This document shows, one piece after another, positions 59,907 to 64,000 of a stretch of 64,000 nt of DNA. Location of the stretch: the NCBI RefSeq assembly GCF_031458135.1, contig NZ_JAVDXW010000001.1, positions 558,001-622,000 of the forward strand. Direction: 5' to 3'. How positions within the stretch are numbered: position 1 is the stretch's first letter; each line of letters begins with the position of its first letter. Below the pieces are notes generated by a model. It worked only from the letters and a program-made list of their open reading frames with translations. It was not told where the DNA came from and searched no databases. Made by a program: the position numbers and the translations under genes. Source of the stretch: Haloactinomyces albus. GTDB lineage: Bacteria > Actinomycetota > Actinomycetes > Mycobacteriales > Pseudonocardiaceae.

Positions 59907-60122
59907 TCAACTGATCCCCAGATCGGCCAACACGCCGTTGGCGGCGGTGGTGATCGCAGTGGCGAAGGTGTGAGTCACCTCGGCCATCGGCTGCCCGACG
60001 ACGGTGGGCAGTAGCAAAAAGCCCAGAGCCATCCCGCCGATGAGCTGGGTCCAATCCATCCGGCGGCGGGCCAGCAGCAAGATGCCGATGACGAGAGCGA
60101 CAAGAACGTTGTAGGTAATCAC
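59907..60122 (-). CDS. Small membrane protein of the AICE
   Basis: A 71-residue protein with two predicted membrane helices (NVLVALVIGILLLA and LIGGMALGFLLLPTVV) joined by the basic RRRMDW loop. AICE transfer regions commonly encode such small membrane proteins, perhaps subunits of the transfer pore. ATG 60122 has GGAGG ten bases upstream. Confidence 0.55.
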   Translation of the reverse strand: MITYNVLVALVIGILLLARRRMDWTQLIGGMALGFLLLPTVVGQPMAEVTHTFATAITTAANGVLADLGIS

Positions 60123-60166
60123 GACAAGACCTCCGATCAGAGTCAGTGACGACGGGAAGCGAGGGG

Positions 60167-60463
60167 TCAGGCGGCGAGCTGCTCATCAGTGCCGTCCTCG
60201 GTTGCCGGCAGCAGTCGCAGCACCGCGCCCGACGACGTGCGCCGCGACGGACCTTCCGACAGCACCGGCTCGTCGAACTCGCCGGAGCGCGGCTCGGGAG
60301 AGCCCAGTTCCTCGACGACCATCGCTTCCCAAAACCGCTGCACACGCAGCGCATCCCATTCCTCCAGCGGCGACTCCACCGCCGCCAACTCCGCATCCGA
60401 CGGCTCCACCACATCGGCGGTGAACTCCGTCGCTGGCTCGGTCGAGACTTCGAAACTGCCCAT
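60167..60463 (-). CDS. Small acidic AICE protein
   Basis: A 98-residue, strongly acidic protein without membrane segments; VESPLEEWDALRVQRFWEAMVVEEL is its helical core. The family is not recognised. ATG 60463 follows AGGAGA. It is first gene of the long minus-strand operon, next to the promoter region shared with the divergent XRE regulator. Confidence 0.5.
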   Translation of the reverse strand: MGSFEVSTEPATEFTADVVEPSDAELAAVESPLEEWDALRVQRFWEAMVVEELGSPEPRSGEFDEPVLSEGPSRRTSSGAVLRLLPATEDGTDEQLAA

Positions 60464-60671
60464 CGGTTTCTCCTATACAGGTTCCGTACATGTTGTGAAC
60501 AAGTAGGGCACGTGCATGTGTTCGCTGTCAACCCGGTGGCTCTGGCTGCCTTAGCGGCTGACAACTCCAAGACTCCCGACTGCGAGCACTTCTCAACACG
60601 GGACGAGAGGGGGACCAAAGGGGACGGACGGGCTTGCCTCGCCGGTCCTCCCCTGTGCACAGTGAGATCAA

Positions 60672-61817
60672 ATGACCACTGGAGGGGACATGGAGGCCAC
60701 GCCGCTGCTGCGGGCGCGGCAGGAGCTCGGTCTGACGAAGCAGCAAGCCATACGCAAGCTGAAGAAGACTGCTGACGAGCTGGGGATACCGCTGTTCGTG
60801 ACGGACGAGAGCATCAATCGGCAGATGCGCTATTGGGAGCAAGGCTCCCGCGTTGTGCCCGAGCAGTACCAGGCACCGTTTTGCGCTGCTTACGGGCGCT
60901 CCCCTGCTGAGCTGGAGTTCGCTCCTGTCGACTCGCCGGAGTTTGTCCAGGCGTCCGACGAGATCGCCGAGCGCATCACCTTCTCCGAAGTGGATCGATC
61001 ACTCGTTGAACTCTTCGAAAGCCAGACCCAGAACTTCCGCCTTCTCGACCGCAGGTTGGGGGCGGAACGGCTCTTCGAGCAGACCAGCAGCCACGTCAAG
61101 CAGCTCGAAGAGATGTTGAAGTTCGCGGTTCCCGGCGATGACCGGGACTTGCTTGCTGCGGCACTGGCAGAGGCTTCCGCGCTTTCCGGGTGGCAAGCCT
61201 TGGACATGCGCAACGCGCAGGACGCCTGGCAGATGCACGAACTCGCCAAGACCGGCGCAAGGGAATCGGAGAACCCCTCGATCGTCGCGCATGTGACCGC
61301 TCAGCAGGCATATGTCTTACTCGATGCTGAACGCCCCTCAGAGGCGCTCACACTCGTGCAGCGAGCCCGAGCGAAGGACGCCAACCGTGTCCACCCTCGG
61401 ATGCGTAGCTGGTTGGCTGCCGCCGAGGGGGAGATGCGCGCTGCAGCTGGTGATACTGAAGGCACCTACAAAGCTCTCGACGAGGCAGATCAGTTCCTGC
61501 CGGTTGAGCCGGGCGACAACGATCCGGAGCTACCCTTCCTGGCATTGAACAGCACTCATTTGGCCAGGTGGCGTGGTCACTGCCTCGCTCGCTTGGGAGC
61601 AAACGAAGCCGTCAGCGACCTGAATTCAGCACTCGATGGCCTCGCGGGCGGCGACTTCCGCCGCGCAGAGGCAGGACTACGGGTAGACCTGGCGCTGGCA
61701 CTCAAAACGCGAGGCGAGGAGAACGAAGCGCGTCGACATGCGAAACGCGCCGAGGAGCTGGCCGGAAACACCGGCTCAGCTCGACAGCGCGCCCGAATCG
61801 GAAAGCTGCAGAGCTAA
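60672..61817 (+). CDS. XRE-type regulator with TPR-like C-terminal region
   Basis: A 381-residue protein. The first 80 residues contain an XRE-like HTH with an inserted loop (LLRARQELGLTKQQAIRKLKKTA ... INRQMRYWEQGSRVVPEQYQAPFCAAYGRSP). The remainder is a run of helical pairs resembling tetratricopeptide repeats. Such Streptomyces regulators control sporulation or mobile-element genes. It is divergent from the transfer operon and may control it. ATG 60672 is used; ATG 60690 directly after GGAGGGG is also possible. Confidence 0.7.
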   Translation: MTTGGDMEATPLLRARQELGLTKQQAIRKLKKTADELGIPLFVTDESINRQMRYWEQGSRVVPEQYQAPFCAAYGRSPAELEFAPVDSPEFVQASDEIAERITFSEVDRSLVELFESQTQNFRLLDRRLGAERLFEQTSSHVKQLEEMLKFAVPGDDRDLLAAALAEASALSGWQALDMRNAQDAWQMHELAKTGARESENPSIVAHVTAQQAYVLLDAERPSEALTLVQRARAKDANRVHPRMRSWLAAAEGEMRAAAGDTEGTYKALDEADQFLPVEPGDNDPELPFLALNSTHLARWRGHCLARLGANEAVSDLNSALDGLAGGDFRRAEAGLRVDLALALKTRGEENEARRHAKRAEELAGNTGSARQRARIGKLQS

Positions 61818-61823
61818 TCCGAC

Positions 61824-62543
61824 CTACTGGTCAGATATTTCTTGCCTCTCCGAACTATCGGAGGGCAATACTTTCCTGCTGATCTCCTCGGATTTCCGTC
61901 TTGACTCGCTGCGCTCCCTTCCCCGTTTTTCATCTAGCGCGTCACCATTACGCGTAAAAACCGAAATCCCCCGGTTCGGAGATTCTGTCCACGTCTTCAC
62001 ATGGTCACGAATCTCCCCAATTGCCTTAGCTGCATCATGAATACCATACTGGACCATAAATTCGATGCCGTGCCACACTTCATAGTCTAGCTCATATTCA
62101 AGTTCATGACGCGCTCTAGGGGGTCTTCCAGGTTTCTCATAGAACACGGCCTTCGCATGATGACTATCTGGAAGATCCACACCATTGCGGCTAATTCCAC
62201 TATCCCAAAAGCAGCGCCACTCTTGCTGCGGAACAAGCGTCTTGATGGTCTTAGGCACGTGTACTGGCTCGGTATCGTTACCGCTACCTGAGCTCCGCAC
62301 TAGTGGCGGGTCGAAGGTGACTTCAACGTCATACGCCACTGTATGACCGAAATTCTTTATCACTAAATCGATCACTTGTTGAGAAACGGGACTTATGTCC
62401 ATATAAACCGCTATATACGGTTGAGCCTGCTCTTTTCTGAGTTTTCTCGCTTCGCCAGCTTGCCAAAAGGCAACCCCCGCTGCCACAATAGCAACAAGAG
62501 CCGTAGCACAAGATCCGACAGCTGACCATACCTGCGGGTTCAT
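61824..62543 (-). CDS. Single-pass membrane protein of unknown function (cargo)
   Basis: A 239-residue protein with one N-terminal helix (VGSCATALVAIVAAGVAFW), a basic stretch, then a beta-rich soluble domain (VIDLVIKNFGHTVAYDVEVTFDPPL) and a charged, helical C-terminus. The base composition is clearly more AT-rich than the rest of the window, which suggests recent acquisition. I recognise no family. Related sequences are often found beside defence or toxin genes, but no such role can be claimed. Confidence 0.55.
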   Translation of the reverse strand: MNPQVWSAVGSCATALVAIVAAGVAFWQAGEARKLRKEQAQPYIAVYMDISPVSQQVIDLVIKNFGHTVAYDVEVTFDPPLVRSSGSGNDTEPVHVPKTIKTLVPQQEWRCFWDSGISRNGVDLPDSHHAKAVFYEKPGRPPRARHELEYELDYEVWHGIEFMVQYGIHDAAKAIGEIRDHVKTWTESPNRGISVFTRNGDALDEKRGRERSESRRKSEEISRKVLPSDSSERQEISDQ

Positions 62544-62563
62544 AGAACCTATCTAACCTCTTC

Positions 62564-63115
62564 TCAGTTTTCCCGAAAAGCAAGGTAATGCAGGATAGCG
62601 ACAAGCGTCCCTGAGTTGACGATCTGCCCGGAGGAAACCAGCTTCCGCATTTCCTTGACTGGAACCCAGGTGAACTTGCCCTCGTTCAATTCCACGGTAT
62701 CGGCTACTCGCTCAACGCCTCGCGCCAGGTAGACGTAGTGGGGGTTCGTCACGGTCCCGATCATGGGCTCGAACGTCACGAGGTGCTCCATCGAGCGCGG
62801 GCGGTAGCCTGTTTCCTCTTCGAGTTCGCGCGCTGCTGTGGTACTGGCAGGCTCGTCCTCGTTCAGCAGACCGCCGGGAAGTTCATAGTTCCACACGTCC
62901 GAAACGAAGCGATGACGGTACGCGAGCAAGGCGTGTTGTTCCTCATCATCCAGCACCAGCATCATCGCGGCCGGGGGGAGCCAGACCTTGTGATGCTCGA
63001 AGCGCTCACCAGAGGGAACCGTGATGTCAGCCATCCCGACGCTGACCCACTCGCTCTCATAGATCGTCCGCTCATCGTGTACGAGCCACTCACCGTGCTT
63101 CTCAGGATGGTCCAT
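62564..63115 (-). CDS. Nudix hydrolase (possible Pif-type immunity factor)
   Basis: A 183-residue Nudix protein. The box is complete: GGLLNEDEPASTTAARELEEETGYRP (G-x5-E-x7-R-E-x2-E-E). The surrounding ADP-sugar-pyrophosphatase-like features VWNYELPGG and VYLARGVE are also there. On pSAM2 the Nudix protein Pif blocks redundant transfer between cells already holding the element. The location next to a GntR repressor gene fits that role. Confidence 0.75.
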   Translation of the reverse strand: MDHPEKHGEWLVHDERTIYESEWVSVGMADITVPSGERFEHHKVWLPPAAMMLVLDDEEQHALLAYRHRFVSDVWNYELPGGLLNEDEPASTTAARELEEETGYRPRSMEHLVTFEPMIGTVTNPHYVYLARGVERVADTVELNEGKFTWVPVKEMRKLVSSGQIVNSGTLVAILHYLAFREN

Positions 63116-63141
63116 CTGGCTGCTTCCCTACCGATCCACCG

Positions 63142-63639
63142 CTATGCGGTTGCGTCGCTGTCCGGCTGTGCCACGAACGCGCCAGCCCCGTGCCGAATGA
63201 CGATCGTGCCCTCGTCCTCCAGTAAGCGGTAGGCGCGGCGGACCGTATTCCGCGAGACACCGTGTTCCTCCTGCAGACGTGCCTCGCTCGGGAGCGGCAT
63301 CGCGGGCTGAAACTCCCCAGCCTCGATGCGTTCCCTCAGCGTCGCAGCGAGGCGTTCGTACGCCGTTGTCGCGCTCACAGAGGAAGCGTGACCAGCTACC
63401 CGACGACCGTGACCAGGCAGGACCTCCACGAGCCCAGCCTCTTCCAGCACCTCAAGCGCAGCCCGCACCGTGTTCCGAGCGACCGCGTGCTCACGAGCCA
63501 GGCTCGGCTCCGAAGGCAGCAGCGTTCCCGGCGCGTAGTGCCCAGCCTCAATCTGCTGCTCCAGCTCCGCCGCGATCAGGCGGTACGTCCCTCGCTCAGC
63601 CACACGCATCCTATCGTTGGTGCCGCAATGCGCCGCCAT
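63142..63639 (-). CDS. Regulator with two GntR winged-helix domains (KorSA-like)
   Basis: A 165-residue protein made of two tandem GntR-type winged helices and nothing else: residues 15-85 (YRLIAAELEQQIEAGHYAPG ... AREHAVARNTVRAALEVLEEAGL) and 93-160 (YERLAATLRERIEAGEFQPA ... EHGVSRNTVRRAYRLLEDEG). KorSA of pSAM2 is a GntR repressor of transfer genes, so an analogous role is likely. ATG 63639 is used; ATG 63609 is possible. Confidence 0.75.
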   Translation of the reverse strand: MAAHCGTNDRMRVAERGTYRLIAAELEQQIEAGHYAPGTLLPSEPSLAREHAVARNTVRAALEVLEEAGLVEVLPGHGRRVAGHASSVSATTAYERLAATLRERIEAGEFQPAMPLPSEARLQEEHGVSRNTVRRAYRLLEDEGTIVIRHGAGAFVAQPDSDATA

Positions 63640-63723
63640 CTCGACGCCTTGTGTATGTCTAGGCTACCGGCTGCCGGACGACATCTTTCCCCGATCCCAC
63701 CGATACGCCAACCGGTCTCCAAC

Positions 63724-64000
63724 TTAGTCGATCAACTTGTTTGCCGGAAAGTAGCATTGTCCCGTCTCGTTTGCGTGTCGCTTTTTCCGTCGCAACATGG
63801 TGTCCAATCGGACACGCTGCTCAAGTACACAGATTAGATCCATGCCGTCCATTGTCATAAATGGCGTACTCCGGCTGTACTTGTCAAGTATTCCGCGACT
63901 AAAGCCTCCAATGCTTACAAACAGGCCGAGGGCATTCTTTCCCTTCTGTCGAACTTTTTCTGCGAAATGATCTGCTTCTTTTACTTCAATTGGGCCCTGT
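63724..64000 (-). CDS. C-terminal end of a restriction-endonuclease-like protein (partial)
   Basis: Ninety-one codons are open from the right edge to TAA at 63724. The translation contains IEVKEADHFAEKV (an ExK motif of the PD-(D/E)xK nuclease fold), ALGLFVSIGGFSRGILDKYS, TPFMTMDGMDLICVLEQRVR and LRRKKRHANETGQCYFP. These blocks are typical of the C-terminus of Mrr/restriction-endonuclease-like defence proteins. The composition is AT-rich like the neighbouring cargo gene. The N-terminal domains lie outside the window. Confidence 0.6.
   Translation of the reverse strand, partial: QGPIEVKEADHFAEKVRQKGKNALGLFVSIGGFSRGILDKYSRSTPFMTMDGMDLICVLEQRVRLDTMLRRKKRHANETGQCYFPANKLID

Larger units (their letters stand above)
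51213..64000. mobile_element. Actinomycete integrative and conjugative element (AICE), right end outside window
   Basis: The element begins at the 3' half of the tRNA gene and contains, in order, integrase, excisionase, a replication module, a TraB/FtsK translocase, a Spd-like membrane gene, a KorSA-like GntR repressor and a Nudix gene. This is the pSAM2-type gene set. Almost all core genes lie on the minus strand and overlap. The far junction (a repeat of the tRNA 3' end) is not seen before 64000. GC falls visibly after 61.8 kb, so the tail looks like separately acquired cargo. Confidence 0.85.

Noticed and set aside
57000-64000. Search by eye for the attR copy of the tRNA 3' end
   Set aside because: No second copy of TTCGAATCTGACCGGGGGC was found before the window ends, so the right boundary cannot be placed.

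Overview
The window is high-GC DNA from an actinomycete, most likely a member of the Pseudonocardiales. Pointers include an ANTAR regulator next to polA, a dephospho-CoA kinase with a GrpB-like tail, a WS/DGAT acyltransferase, an F420-type LLM oxidoreductase, a PIG-L amidohydrolase of the mycothiol type, and an actinomycete integrative and conjugative element (AICE) at a tRNA. The genus cannot be fixed from the sequence alone. Choline oxidase plus a BCCT carrier suggests osmotic or salt tolerance.

Layout. 0-9 kb: a cory-CC-star/ArsA-like ATPase pair, a cupin, an esterase, a DksA-type protein, a PIG-L deacetylase, a membrane-anchored GH25 lysozyme with repeated N-terminal helices, a DUF2237 protein, an LLM oxidoreductase and a DivIVA-like coiled-coil protein. 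9-17.3 kb: an osmoprotection locus (TetR regulator, betaine-aldehyde dehydrogenase, choline oxidase, BetT), interrupted by a WS/DGAT gene and a decayed IS701-type transposase. 17.4-30 kb: an acyl-CoA catabolic regulon. Its main operon runs HAD, APH-type kinase, ACAD, SDR, ACAD, ACAD, MaoC. Four near-identical palindromes (consensus core ACCGAC-NN-GTCGGT) lie before this operon, before a quinone oxidoreductase, before a TetR gene and before a pair of SDR genes. The TetR protein is therefore probably their shared repressor. The HAD-kinase-ACAD order matches the domains of eukaryotic ACAD10, which suggests degradation of 4-hydroxyacyl-CoA through a phosphorylated intermediate.

25.8-37.6 kb holds three toxin-antitoxin modules (RelBE-like, RES/antitoxin, VapBC), a TerC transporter with a structured leader, and a fusion of an extracellular alpha/beta hydrolase to an ABC ATPase with its permease. 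The RelBE-like pair has displaced the 5' end of a methyltransferase gene. 37.6-51 kb is conserved housekeeping sequence: uvrB, two DUF402 paralogues, coaE, rpsA, a methyltransferase, a GNAT enzyme, a VOC protein, polA, a thioesterase and pdtaR.

From the tRNA-Leu(CAA) gene at 51.2 kb to the right edge lies an AICE whose far end is outside the window. It carries integrase, excisionase, a replication module (DUF3631 ATPase plus a DnaB-N-like protein), a GGDEF protein, small zinc-finger and membrane proteins, a TraB/FtsK translocase, a Spd-like membrane protein, an XRE-TPR regulator, a Nudix protein (possible Pif-type immunity factor), a double-GntR (KorSA-like) repressor and the end of a restriction-endonuclease-like gene. 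Two non-coding signals stand out in it. One is a cluster of ten exact GTAGCGGC octamers in the DUF3631 gene, read in several codon frames (candidate origin). The other is a CTAG-rich palindrome just past the traB stop (candidate clt transfer site).
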